A stretch of 64,000 nt of DNA. It comes from Candidatus Omnitrophota bacterium. Lineage in GTDB: Bacteria; Omnitrophota; Gorgyraeia; Gygaellales; Profunditerraquicolaceae. The notes beneath the pieces were generated by a model that searched no databases, had not been told where the DNA came from, and was given only the letters and a program-made list of their open reading frames with translations. The stretch is taken from contig JAKLGJ010000005.1 of assembly GCA_022710715.1 (NCBI GenBank), forward strand, positions 58,347-122,346, given 5' to 3'. The first letter of the stretch is position 1. Each line of letters opens with the position of its first letter. The position numbers and the translations under genes are program-made. Positions 45,483 through 52,601 of the stretch are shown in pieces.

Positions 45483-45620
45483 AATAATCCTACCGAAAAG
45501 GGTTATTTTTGGGCGGGGGCCTAACATAGAGCAGGGAAGAAAACTAACCAAAGCCACGGGGTAGTAGTCTCGGGATTGGCGTATTTATAGCCAATTTTAG
45601 TTGGACTACCATAACCGGGT
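45483..45620 (+). promoter_or_regulatory. Candidate c-di-GMP-I (GEMM)-like riboswitch aptamer
   Basis: In the leader of the 45700 gene, CAGGGAAGAAAAC (from 45532) is followed by CCAAAGCCACGGGG (45549-45562), a helix GGTAGT/ACTACC enclosing an inner ATTGGC/GCCAAT hairpin, then ATAACCGGGTTGCCGAAG. GEMM-I RNAs contain CAGGGCAAACC, GCAAAGCCACGGG and AGCCGGGTTGCCG in this order, so the core wording matches. The usual GNRA hairpin between the first two blocks is very short here; a CCGAAAAGG hairpin lies further upstream (45491). No covariance search was possible. A terminator follows (next entry), giving an expression platform. Confidence 0.5.
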
Positions 45621-45660
45621 TGCCGAAGTAAGGATAATCTTACTTGACGCACCCGGGTTT
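45612..45660 (+). terminator. Terminator of the GEMM-like leader
   Basis: AACCGGGTT (45612-45620) can pair with ACCCGGGTT further on, around an inner GTAAG/CTTAC hairpin, followed by TTTTTTATTTTT. The left arm is also part of the conserved ACCGGGTTGCCG aptamer block, so aptamer folding and termination would exclude each other, as in transcriptional riboswitches. Confidence 0.65.
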
Positions 45661-45699
45661 TTTATTTTTAGCCACGGATAGCAGGACAGAGGAGGAAGC

Positions 45700-46191
45700 A
45701 TGAAAAAAGTTAGCGTCATATGGGTTTCGACAATGGTAGTATGCATGGCGGTATCGTTGTGTTATGCGGCTGAAGGCACGGCATGGTTGGCGGGCGATAA
45801 CAGTCTTATCGGGCAAGGCGCGAAGAGTTTTACCTCTGTTCAGAGCGCCTGGAATTCAGCCGCTGCTGAAGCTTCAGGAACAGGCGCTAATTGGGGAAGC
45901 GGGAATCTGATCATGAATACTACTGACGGCCTGGACGAATATGCCAAGCTCGAACTTTCGAATTTCATCAGGCCATTCCACGAAGCCGGCCTGGCCGCGA
46001 TGACGCCGCAGCAGGATTTTCAGTCGTTTTTGAGCGACGCCAAAGCTGGAAAACTATCCATGGATGAGATCCAGGGATACGTAGACACGTTTAAGGCCAA
46101 TCAAGACGCATACCTGGGTGCATTCGAGGCTGCTCTCAATGAGTGGATGGAACCATATAAAAACCAGGGTCTCATGTGGGCTTCGGAATAA
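45700..46191 (+). CDS. Small exported protein of unknown function
   Basis: 163 residues after GAGGAGGAAGC. Signal peptide MKKVSVIWVSTMVVCMAVSL, cleavage after CYA. The mature part is helical with MNTTDGLDEYAKLELSNFIR and KLSMDEIQGYVDTFKANQDA. No family recognised. It is the first gene after the GEMM-like leader, so its expression may respond to c-di-GMP (inference). The next gene begins 56 bases later with a related signal peptide (KRVSVMVCLAAAVFMSASFC), perhaps as a co-regulated pair. Confidence 0.68.
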   Translation: MKKVSVIWVSTMVVCMAVSLCYAAEGTAWLAGDNSLIGQGAKSFTSVQSAWNSAAAEASGTGANWGSGNLIMNTTDGLDEYAKLELSNFIRPFHEAGLAAMTPQQDFQSFLSDAKAGKLSMDEIQGYVDTFKANQDAYLGAFEAALNEWMEPYKNQGLMWASE

Positions 46192-46247
46192 AAATTAGAG
46201 TATAAAGTTATAGGGTCAGTGAAACAGTATAAAATAGGAGGGTCAAA

Positions 46248-47294
46248 ATGAAAAGGGTCAGCGTGATGGTGTGTCTGGCAGCAGCGGTGTTTATGAGTGC
46301 ATCGTTTTGTTATGCTTCTGAAGAATTTTTGGCTGTTAATGCCGGAACGAAGTCCTCGAAGAATATATCTTCGTCTATTGCAGCGTTCCGGCCGGTCAGC
46401 AGCCGGTCAGTGAAATCGGATGTCCCGCAGCTCAAGGTTATGGGAAGTGGCGGCGGCGGTGGTTATGAACGGTTCATTGCAGGCGAGGAAGGCAATGCCG
46501 CCCATTTAATAGCTAGCGGCGGCGGCTATGGTTATGCAGGGCTCATTGCAGGCGGAGCAGGCAGTACTGGGCACTATATAGCTGCTTCTGGCGCCGGCGA
46601 CGCAGGCTATGCCGGGCTTGTGCCGGTGAGCGGAGCAGGTAGTACTGCGCAGTATATAGCTGCTTCTGGTGCCGGCGACGCAGGTTATGCCGGGCTCATC
46701 TCTAGCGGCTCCAGCATGACCCCGGAGCAGTGGAAAGCGTGGAAAGCCTGGCAAAAAGAGGATGCAAGCCATACCGGTGTTCATTACTCTACGTATGTGG
46801 CCTATCAGCCATACAAAGATCAGCTAACCTTCACGGAATACGAGCAGTACAAGAAAGATTCCAGCGGCAGCAGGTGGGAGGAGGGCGCGGGGTTTGCCTT
46901 GCATTCCAGCCCGATGAGCGCAGAGCAGTGGAAGGCCTGGAAAGAATGGCAGGGAGAAGATCAGAGTCAGGCAGGCGCCAGCTACGCTACGTACAAGGCC
47001 TATCAGCAGTATGAGGGGCAGTTGACTTTTACGGAATACGAGCAGTACAAGAAAGATACCAGCGGCAGCAGGTGGGAGGAGGGCGCGGGGTTTGCCTTGC
47101 ATTCCAGCCCGATGAGCGCAGAGCAGTGGAAGGCCTGGAGAACCTGGCAGGGAGAGGATCAGAGTCAGGCAGGCGCCAGCTACGCTACGTACAAGGCCTA
47201 TCAGCCGTACAAGGATCAACTGACCTTCACCGAATATCAGGAATATATCAAAGATGCGAGGATCAGCTGGAACATTAACAGCTTCGGCGATTAA
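46248..47294 (+). CDS. Exported repeat protein (Gly-rich repeats plus three 66-residue repeats)
   Basis: 348 residues. Signal peptide MKRVSVMVCLAAAVFMSASF ending CYA. Residues about 65-150 have a Gly/Ala-rich repeat (GYAGLI, HYIAASGAGDAGYAGL and AQYIAASGAGDAGYAGL). From residue 157 three copies of a 66-residue unit follow, each with EQWKAWKxWQxED, a YxTYxAYQPYKDQLTFTEYE segment and SGSRWEEGAGFALHSS (third copy cut short). Trp/Tyr-rich repeats suggest a surface adhesive or fibrous protein. Start has AGGAGGGTC. The near-identical DNA of copies 2 and 3 points to recent duplication. Confidence 0.75.
   Translation: MKRVSVMVCLAAAVFMSASFCYASEEFLAVNAGTKSSKNISSSIAAFRPVSSRSVKSDVPQLKVMGSGGGGGYERFIAGEEGNAAHLIASGGGYGYAGLIAGGAGSTGHYIAASGAGDAGYAGLVPVSGAGSTAQYIAASGAGDAGYAGLISSGSSMTPEQWKAWKAWQKEDASHTGVHYSTYVAYQPYKDQLTFTEYEQYKKDSSGSRWEEGAGFALHSSPMSAEQWKAWKEWQGEDQSQAGASYATYKAYQQYEGQLTFTEYEQYKKDTSGSRWEEGAGFALHSSPMSAEQWKAWRTWQGEDQSQAGASYATYKAYQPYKDQLTFTEYQEYIKDARISWNINSFGD
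46716..47291 (+). repeat. 198-bp tandem coding repeats (three units)
   Basis: Units start at 46716, 46914 and 47112 (spacing 198 bases). Around the boundaries, for example 46853-46930 and 47051-47128, the DNA is identical apart from very few bases, whereas the start of unit 1 has diverged. This allows copy-number change by slippage or recombination. Confidence 0.85.
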
Positions 47295-47422
47295 ATGCAA
47301 CAGGGTGCAAGTAACGGGGAAAAAAGACTTTAGTGGGAGAAGTCTGGGGGAAACATCGGGTGGAGATTAATATAGACGGGGCGAAATGGCAAGAGGAGGA
47401 ACATTTTTTAACGGAGGCAATG

Positions 47423-49102
47423 ATGAAAACCCAGACGTCACGGATTGTTGTTATAATCGTAGTGAGTTTATTGGTTGTTTTGTGCTCGGGTGTTGCGCAG
47501 GCTGATCTTGCCGGAGTGCAAGGTAAGATTTCCGGCATGGGCGGTGGCGGCGGCACTATGCCGGCTTCCAGCGGCGGCGGCAGTATGGGAGGCGGCAGCA
47601 TGGGCGGCGGTATCGGCGGCCGCAGCGTCGGAGGAACCGCGTACGGCGGGAATCAATTCTCCGGCGTGCAATCCCGGATCAGTTCGATGCGGGGGACTAC
47701 CGGCACCGGCGTGACAACTGGTTCTTCCATCAACGGGATGGGTGTGAACAGCCAATTTTTGGGAGTGCAGTCCCGGATCAGTTCGGTCAGTGGCGCTTCC
47801 ACGACTCTCGGAGCGACTGCCGCGGGTTTGCCGGGTAGCGGAGTTTCGGCGATGTCCAATCCTAATAGTTCGCTGATCAATTCCGCGACATATCAGCAGG
47901 TGCAGGCGATAGATCAGCAATTCGGCCCGGGGCGGGATATCAACGCTTTTCAGAGCACCTTCGGACAGACCTTCGCCAACGGCGATCCGGTCTGGATGGG
48001 CGCCGGCGAATTGTGCTCGACGTTAGGGCTGCCCAACAGCAGCGCGGGCAACAGTCCGTTCGGTTCGGGAACCGACGCTACGCAGGCTGCCGGGTATGTG
48101 ACGCCGGCCAACGGCATGTCCTGGGATAACGTCGTCCAGGCGGCGAACACTTATTTCAACGATGTCTACGTTCCCACCAGCTGCGATACCGCAGCGGACA
48201 GGCAAACCCGGATGCTGAATTATCTGGAAGGCCAGGGAGTGGTACAGTATCTTGATTCGACCGAGATGCAGATCATGGCCAACCGGACCGCGTACGGGAC
48301 CACCGCCACTACGTCGCCGGGCGCGGGGAACGTGAGCACGAATTCAATAGTCAATCCGCAAACGCAGACCGATACGGTCAATGCCGCGATTGCCGCGCAG
48401 AACGCGTTCGGGCCTATGGCTGATGCCGCGGCATATGCCAATAATCCCGAGAGTTTCATCAGCGCTGCGGAGTTCGCCGCCCAGGTCGGATACGGCGCTT
48501 CACCTGAACCGCAGCCTACCAACAATCCGTTTGCTCCCGACGGAAAGCAGGTAGATACCAGTTCGATCGGAGGGTATGTAGCGCTGGCTGACGGAAAGAC
48601 CGTGAATGATGTGACTGCGGCAGTGGAGAGATACAGCATGGATGTCAATGCGCCGACTACCTGCGACAGCACTGCCGACAAGCAGCAGCGGTTGTTGAAT
48701 TATCTGGAAGGCCAGGGAGTGATCAGGTATTTGTCATCGGAGGAATTGCCGCTGGTCGGCCGGCAGGCGGTGAATAAGACGGCGACTGAATTGGCGACCG
48801 GCAGCGCCCGGGTTGCATCCGGGTCCGGGAATGCCGGGGTTCAGGTATCCACGATTGAATTCTTCGGCGGGTTACCGGGCAACGGCGGGAACAACGTATT
48901 CGGGGAGCCGGCAGACAGTTATCTGGGGATTCCGGCTACAGTACAGTTGAACCCGGCTATGCCGCAGGACGCGATCATGGACGCGTACTGGAATGCCGTG
49001 TCAGCGCACAGCGGCGGAGGCAGGGCCAGTTGTGTGAAAACAAATGAAGTAATGATCCAGGCGCTGGAAGATCTGCGCCTCTGGGGATATATTAATTATT
49101 AA
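47423..49102 (+). CDS. Exported Gly-rich protein with threefold internal repeats
   Basis: 559 residues from ATG 47423, chosen because GGAGG lies 5 bases upstream (an adjoining ATG at 47420 is too close). Signal peptide MKTQTSRIVVIIVVSLLVVL ending SGVAQA. A Gly/Ser-rich stretch (about 40-75) alternates with three short LAGVQGKIS / FSGVQSRIS / FLGVQSRIS units. Two related domains follow, each ending with CDxxAD(R/K)QxRxLNYLEGQGV and a YL; a third shorter version ends SCVKTNEVMIQALEDLRLWG. No named family recognised. A hairpin AGACTT/AAGTCT lies in its leader (47325-47345). It is the last gene of the exported island. Confidence 0.72.
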   Translation: MKTQTSRIVVIIVVSLLVVLCSGVAQADLAGVQGKISGMGGGGGTMPASSGGGSMGGGSMGGGIGGRSVGGTAYGGNQFSGVQSRISSMRGTTGTGVTTGSSINGMGVNSQFLGVQSRISSVSGASTTLGATAAGLPGSGVSAMSNPNSSLINSATYQQVQAIDQQFGPGRDINAFQSTFGQTFANGDPVWMGAGELCSTLGLPNSSAGNSPFGSGTDATQAAGYVTPANGMSWDNVVQAANTYFNDVYVPTSCDTAADRQTRMLNYLEGQGVVQYLDSTEMQIMANRTAYGTTATTSPGAGNVSTNSIVNPQTQTDTVNAAIAAQNAFGPMADAAAYANNPESFISAAEFAAQVGYGASPEPQPTNNPFAPDGKQVDTSSIGGYVALADGKTVNDVTAAVERYSMDVNAPTTCDSTADKQQRLLNYLEGQGVIRYLSSEELPLVGRQAVNKTATELATGSARVASGSGNAGVQVSTIEFFGGLPGNGGNNVFGEPADSYLGIPATVQLNPAMPQDAIMDAYWNAVSAHSGGGRASCVKTNEVMIQALEDLRLWGYINY

Positions 49103-49131
49103 AAGATTCGGGGGAGGGACAAAGGGAAAGA

Positions 49132-49161
49132 AAAAGGGACAGGCGTACGCCTGTCCCTTTT
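49132..49161. terminator. Perfect 30-bp palindromic terminator
   Basis: A 15-base arm (AAAAGGGACAGGCGT) pairs perfectly with its complement with no loop bases; runs of A and T on both sides let it work in both directions, ending the exported gene on one strand and the tRNA-Leu on the other. Confidence 0.8.
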
Positions 49162-49166
49162 AAATT

Positions 49167-49252
49167 TGGTGCGGAAGGAGAGAGTTGAACTCTCATGAGG
49201 TTGCCCCCACAACGCCCTGAACGTTGCGTGTCTGCCATTTCACCACTTCCGC
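49167..49252 (-). tRNA. tRNA-Leu (CAG)
   Basis: Reverse-strand reading begins GCGGAAGTGGTGAAATGGCA, anticodon loop TTCAGGG (anticodon CAG), a long variable arm (class II), T-arm AGAGTTCAACTCTC and a 3' end CTTCCGCACCA with encoded CCA. The acceptor stem GCGGAAG/CTTCCGC is perfect. Confidence 0.95.
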
Positions 49253-49303
49253 AAAGCAGTATAAGTATACCCCAGCCCTAAATTTCTGTCAACCGCAAAA
49301 ATC

Positions 49304-49415
49304 GGGGACGTTCCCCAAGGTGCGCGTTGGTTAGGGACGTTCCCCAAGGTACCACCCCTGTAACCAGGGGTGGTACCTTGGGGAACGTCCCTGCTTTACC
49401 TTGGGGAACGTCCCC
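49304..49415. repeat. Cluster of REP-like palindromes
   Basis: Four copies of a 17-bp unit (GGGGACGTTCCCCAAGG or its complement) in 112 bases. The central pair forms a perfect 27-base inverted repeat (49334-49360 and 49365-49391) with a 4-base TAAC loop. The outer copies are at 49304-49320 and 49398-49415. It lies between tRNA-Leu and the carrier gene. Such units resemble REP sequences mobilised by RAYT transposases, but no transposase is visible here. Confidence 0.85.
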
Positions 49416-49416
49416 C

Positions 49417-49445
49417 TTGCGGGTGGTTTTATTTGTTGTTATAAT
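49417..49445 (+). promoter_or_regulatory. Promoter for the carrier-smpB unit
   Basis: TTGCGG (49417-49422), 17-base spacer, perfect TATAAT (49440-49445). It begins immediately after the REP cluster and lies 26 bases before the ATG, with AGGAGGG in between. Confidence 0.7.
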
Positions 49446-49470
49446 GTATACTCTTAGGAGGGACTACCGC

Positions 49471-50427
49471 ATGTTAATGGAAGCGTTGCGCAGCACGGGT
49501 ATCGGCGTGGGGCAGTGCCTGATTCTAGGTCTGATCGGTTTTATCCTGGTTCGCCGCGCCATACTCGCAGTTGACGGATTGCAGGCGTTAAGTCGTCTGG
49601 TTGTCGACGTGACCTTGCCCTTGCTGATCTTCAGCCGGCTGGTCCGGGATTTCAATCCGCAACTGTATCCGCATTGGTGGTTTTTTCCTTTATTAAGCGT
49701 TGCCATAACCGGCCTGGGTTTTCTTGTCGGCTGGTTGTTCACTGCCTGGATCAAAGGGGAACAGAACAAGCTGCAATTCATCAGTCTGGTGACTTTTCAG
49801 AACGCGGGATACCTGCCGCTGGTGATGGTAGCGGCTATGCTGCCGCAGGCCAAGGCTGACGTCATGTTCATCTACCTGTTTTTGTTCATGCTTAGTTTCA
49901 ACCTGTTAGTGTTTTCTTTCGGGGTCTACCTGTTGACCTTCCACAGGAACCGGAAATTCGACTGGGCGACAGTATTCAGTCCTCCGGTAATCGCTACCCT
50001 GGCGGGACTGGCTGTGGCATTCCTCGGCGCGCAGCGATTCATCCCGCAGGTGGTTTTGCGGCCGCTGGATATGATCGGCGAGTGCACCTTGCCGCTGGCG
50101 ATGATCGTGGTCGGAGGTAACATCGCGTCGATACGCTGCGGCAATCCGAACAAAAGAATCGTGTCGCTTCTGGTCTTAGCGAAACTTTTGCTGCTGCCGA
50201 TCCTGGGGCTGGGATTCCTTTATCTGGTGCGTTTGCCGGAACTGGTGGGTTTTCTCATTGTGCTGGAATTAGCCATGCCTTCCGCGGCCAATTTGTCCGT
50301 GATTATGCGTAGATACGAGCTAGAGGATTGCCTGATCAGCCAGGGATTGTTCTACACGTATATAAGCTGCCTGTTCACTATTCCTTTGTTTTTAAGTTTA
50401 TATTTCATGATTTCTATGGTAAAATGA
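49471..50427 (+). CDS. Auxin-efflux-carrier (AEC) family membrane transporter
   Basis: 318 residues with about ten hydrophobic segments arranged as two five-helix halves. VDVTLPLLIFSRLVRDF near residue 46 and FQNAGYLPLVMVAAML (about 108) are typical of AEC/malate-permease-like carriers. ECTLPLAMIVVGGNIAS in the second half repeats the LPL pattern, as expected from internal duplication. Substrate is unknown (organic acids or ions are likely). I chose ATG 49471 because GGAGGG lies just upstream; a longer frame starts within the REP palindromes. The stop overlaps smpB by 4 bases (ATGA). Confidence 0.87.
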   Translation: MLMEALRSTGIGVGQCLILGLIGFILVRRAILAVDGLQALSRLVVDVTLPLLIFSRLVRDFNPQLYPHWWFFPLLSVAITGLGFLVGWLFTAWIKGEQNKLQFISLVTFQNAGYLPLVMVAAMLPQAKADVMFIYLFLFMLSFNLLVFSFGVYLLTFHRNRKFDWATVFSPPVIATLAGLAVAFLGAQRFIPQVVLRPLDMIGECTLPLAMIVVGGNIASIRCGNPNKRIVSLLVLAKLLLLPILGLGFLYLVRLPELVGFLIVLELAMPSAANLSVIMRRYELEDCLISQGLFYTYISCLFTIPLFLSLYFMISMVK

Positions 50428-50879
50428 GTAATATAATCGCTACCAATAAACGCGCTTTCCGGGATTACGCGGTTCTTGAGACCGTGGAATGCGGCATTGA
50501 ATTAAAGGGAAGCGAAGTCAAGTCTGTTCGGGCCGGCAAGATCAGTTTCAATGACAGTTTCGCGCGGATAGAGAAAGGGCAGGTTTTTCTCTATAACACG
50601 CATATAAATTCTTACGAGCAGGCAAGTTATATGAACGTCGAGCCGACGCGGCAACGCCGGCTGCTTATGCATCGCGGCCAGATCCGCAAGTTCGACGCCG
50701 AGATCTGCCAGAAAGGTTTGACCCTTATCCCGCTAAAAGTGTATTTCAACAGCCGGGGATTCGTCAAGCTGGAACTGGCGTTGTGCAAGGGTAAGAAATC
50801 CTACGATCATCGCGAAGATATTAAGCGGCGGGAAGTGGATAAAAAGATCCGCCAGACGATGAAAGCGCGCAATAAATAA
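50424..50879 (+). CDS. smpB: SsrA-binding protein SmpB
   Basis: 151 residues. N-terminus IIATNKRAFRDYAVLETVECGIELKGSEVKS, followed by FNDSFARIEKGQVFLYNTHI, is the SmpB beta-barrel. A basic C-terminal tail with KSYDHREDIKRREVDKKIRQ enters the decoding centre. It delivers tmRNA to stalled ribosomes. The tmRNA gene starts 88 bases downstream, giving a compact trans-translation locus. The start overlaps the upstream carrier gene. Confidence 0.96.
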   Translation: MSNIIATNKRAFRDYAVLETVECGIELKGSEVKSVRAGKISFNDSFARIEKGQVFLYNTHINSYEQASYMNVEPTRQRRLLMHRGQIRKFDAEICQKGLTLIPLKVYFNSRGFVKLELALCKGKKSYDHREDIKRREVDKKIRQTMKARNK

Positions 50880-50903
50880 GTTCTTTGAAAAATCACCGTT
50901 TTC

Positions 50904-50935
50904 GTCCTTATCGGTATCTCCGATAAGGACTCGAT
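50904..50935 (+). terminator. Terminator between smpB and tmRNA
   Basis: Perfect 11-bp stem GTCCTTATCGG / CCGATAAGGAC with a TATCT loop (50904-50930), then TCGATTTTT. It separates the smpB mRNA from the tmRNA transcript. Confidence 0.75.
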
Positions 50936-50967
50936 TTTTCCGTTATGAAAATATCAGGAAAAATCTC

Positions 50968-51392
50968 GGGGGTGAACTGGCCTCGACTTAAGTAGTTCGG
51001 GTATAGGCAGCATGCCGCGGACGCAAGGTTGGCCGCGTCAAAAATCCTTGCAACAATCAAATGCCAATGAAATCAACGTAGCAGAGGGCATCGTTGCCGA
51101 GGTCTTCGCAAGACCTATGGCTCCGGTCGCTCTGCCCACAATGGCAGGAGCCTTCGCCGGCTAATACCGGTGAAGCCTCGATCCCGCTCGCCTAAAGGCG
51201 GGAATCGAGCCCTATTTAGGCTGGCTGCAGCCGTGAGCCTTTACGGCCGCAGCGAGAGTGTCAAAAGGCTGCTGCCCGATTGATCCTGTCTGCCGGAGCG
51301 ATCGGGAGTAAGGCACAAACGACTGACTAAGCATGTAGCGGCCTACATCTGATTATTTAAGGACCGCGGTTCGATTCCGCGCACCTCCACCA
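50968..51392 (+). ncRNA. ssrA: tmRNA (SsrA) with extended tag reading frame
   Basis: The tRNA-like ends are present: 5' GGGGGTG pairs with 3' CACCTCC, then ACCA; T-arm CGCGGTTCGATTCCGCG. The first pseudoknot (CGCGG/CCGCG and GCAAGG/CCTTGC) ends 11 bases before a likely resume codon GCC at 51063. The tag frame runs 33 codons from there to TAA at 51162-51164, which lies in a hairpin loop as in E. coli. It begins ANEINVA and ends AGAFAG. Usual tags are about 8-20 residues and end in LAA, so this one is odd. A structured segment at 51081-51135 seems to lengthen the frame. The total of 425 bases is longer than typical. Confidence 0.93.
51081..51135 (+). repeat. Structured palindromic segment inside the tmRNA tag frame
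   Basis: GCAGAG (51081-51086) pairs with CTCTGC (51130-51135). Between them are GGCA-tcgt-TGCC and AGGTCTT-cgc-AAGACCT hairpins. The 55 bases keep the tag frame open. This is a cloverleaf-like insert resembling a REP-type palindrome. Confidence 0.55.
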
Positions 51393-51436
51393 ATTTTTTG
51401 CTCCTAACCGGAATCACTTTTTTGATACGCTACTGC

Positions 51437-52597
51437 ATGGATCATCTCAACTTTATGCGACTGAAAAATGCCCAACGCGACGATTGCGTTTTTTTGCCGC
51501 GGGCGGCCTGCGTGGCTCTGGCGCTTTTCGCTTTTGCCGGCTGCGCCACCGCGCCCAGGACCGGCGCGGTTCCCCGGGTCACCATCAACGGAACCACCTA
51601 CGCGCTGCTCGCGCCTTTCTGCGAGTCGCGCTCGATCAAGCACGCGTACGATCAGCTGACCCGCACCATCACGCTTTCCAGCGGCGCGCATCAGGTGGTG
51701 ATGGCTGTCGCTGAATCGACGGTGCTGGTAGACGGAAGTACGCAGCGTCTGCGTCACGCGCCGGATATTTATAACGGCAGCCTGGTGATCCCGGACACGT
51801 TCCGTCAGCAGATGGAAAGCCTGCTGGGCAACATTGCTCCTCATGTGGCGGCGGTTGTCGCGGGGTTTCAGAAGATCAAACGTATCAGCATCGACGCCGG
51901 ACACGGCGGCCGCGATCCCGGCGCGCTGGGTAAACGAGGCCTGCGCGAAAAAGACCTCACGCTGGATCTGGCAAAACGGCTGGCCGCGGTTCTGGAGCGT
52001 CAGGGCATAAAAACCACCCTGGTTCGCTCCAGCGATAGCTATATTTCTCTGGATGACCGGGTCAGGATCGCCAATGACGCGCAGGCGGATTTATTCGTAA
52101 GCATACACGTTAACGCCAGCCGCAACCGGAGTGTCAGCGGGTTCGAGGTGTATCATATTTCCAACAAGGTCAGTGATACCGACCGGGCGATGACTTCGTT
52201 GCGGGCAGGTCCTTTGCCGGTCGGCGGTGTTTCTTTCGCCGATGCGTCTTCCGACGTCAAGGCCACGGTCTGGGATTTGATCCACACCTATAACCGCGGC
52301 GAGTCCACCGAACTGGCCCGGGCGATCTGCCGGAATATCGGCTGCAGTTTAGCCGCGCGCGAAAAAGGAGTGAAAACCGCGAATTTCTGCGTGCTGCGCG
52401 GGACGGCTATTCCCGGGGTGCTGGTGGAAGTGGGGTATATTTCCAATCCGCGCGAGTCGCGTTTGCTCGAAGACGGTTCGTACCGTCAGTCGCTCGCCGA
52501 AGGTATCGCGCGGGGGCTGCGCGATTACGACAGAAGCCTGGTTGCCGCGCCGCGCGACGGGCAGGATCAGGCGCAGTATTCAAAGTCAATGAGGTAA
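51437..52597 (+). CDS. N-acetylmuramoyl-L-alanine amidase, lipoprotein
   Basis: About 386 residues. A lipobox ALFAFAGC follows a basic start, so it is a predicted lipoprotein. Residues about 50-140 look like an AMIN-type or copper-amine-oxidase-N-like region (ITLSSGAHQVVMAV). The Amidase_3 domain (about 155-375) shows zinc ligands in ISIDAGHGGRDPGALG, Glu in REKDLTLDLAKRL, His in FVSIHVNAS and catalytic Glu in VLVEVGYISN. It cuts peptidoglycan stem peptides from glycan. I chose ATG 51437; ATG 51455 is also possible, as neither has a strong ribosome site. It is followed by murI, 4 bases later. Confidence 0.9.
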   Translation: MDHLNFMRLKNAQRDDCVFLPRAACVALALFAFAGCATAPRTGAVPRVTINGTTYALLAPFCESRSIKHAYDQLTRTITLSSGAHQVVMAVAESTVLVDGSTQRLRHAPDIYNGSLVIPDTFRQQMESLLGNIAPHVAAVVAGFQKIKRISIDAGHGGRDPGALGKRGLREKDLTLDLAKRLAAVLERQGIKTTLVRSSDSYISLDDRVRIANDAQADLFVSIHVNASRNRSVSGFEVYHISNKVSDTDRAMTSLRAGPLPVGGVSFADASSDVKATVWDLIHTYNRGESTELARAICRNIGCSLAAREKGVKTANFCVLRGTAIPGVLVEVGYISNPRESRLLEDGSYRQSLAEGIARGLRDYDRSLVAAPRDGQDQAQYSKSMR

Positions 52598-52601
52598 GTT
52601 C

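Noticed and set aside
46716..47291. CRISPR array
   Set aside because: The repeats are coding, 198 bp apart, in one open frame; no short direct repeats with variable spacers exist anywhere in the window.
49304..49470. A protein start at 49327 for the carrier gene
   Set aside because: The extension is encoded by the REP palindromes; ATG 49471 follows a clear ribosome site and promoter.
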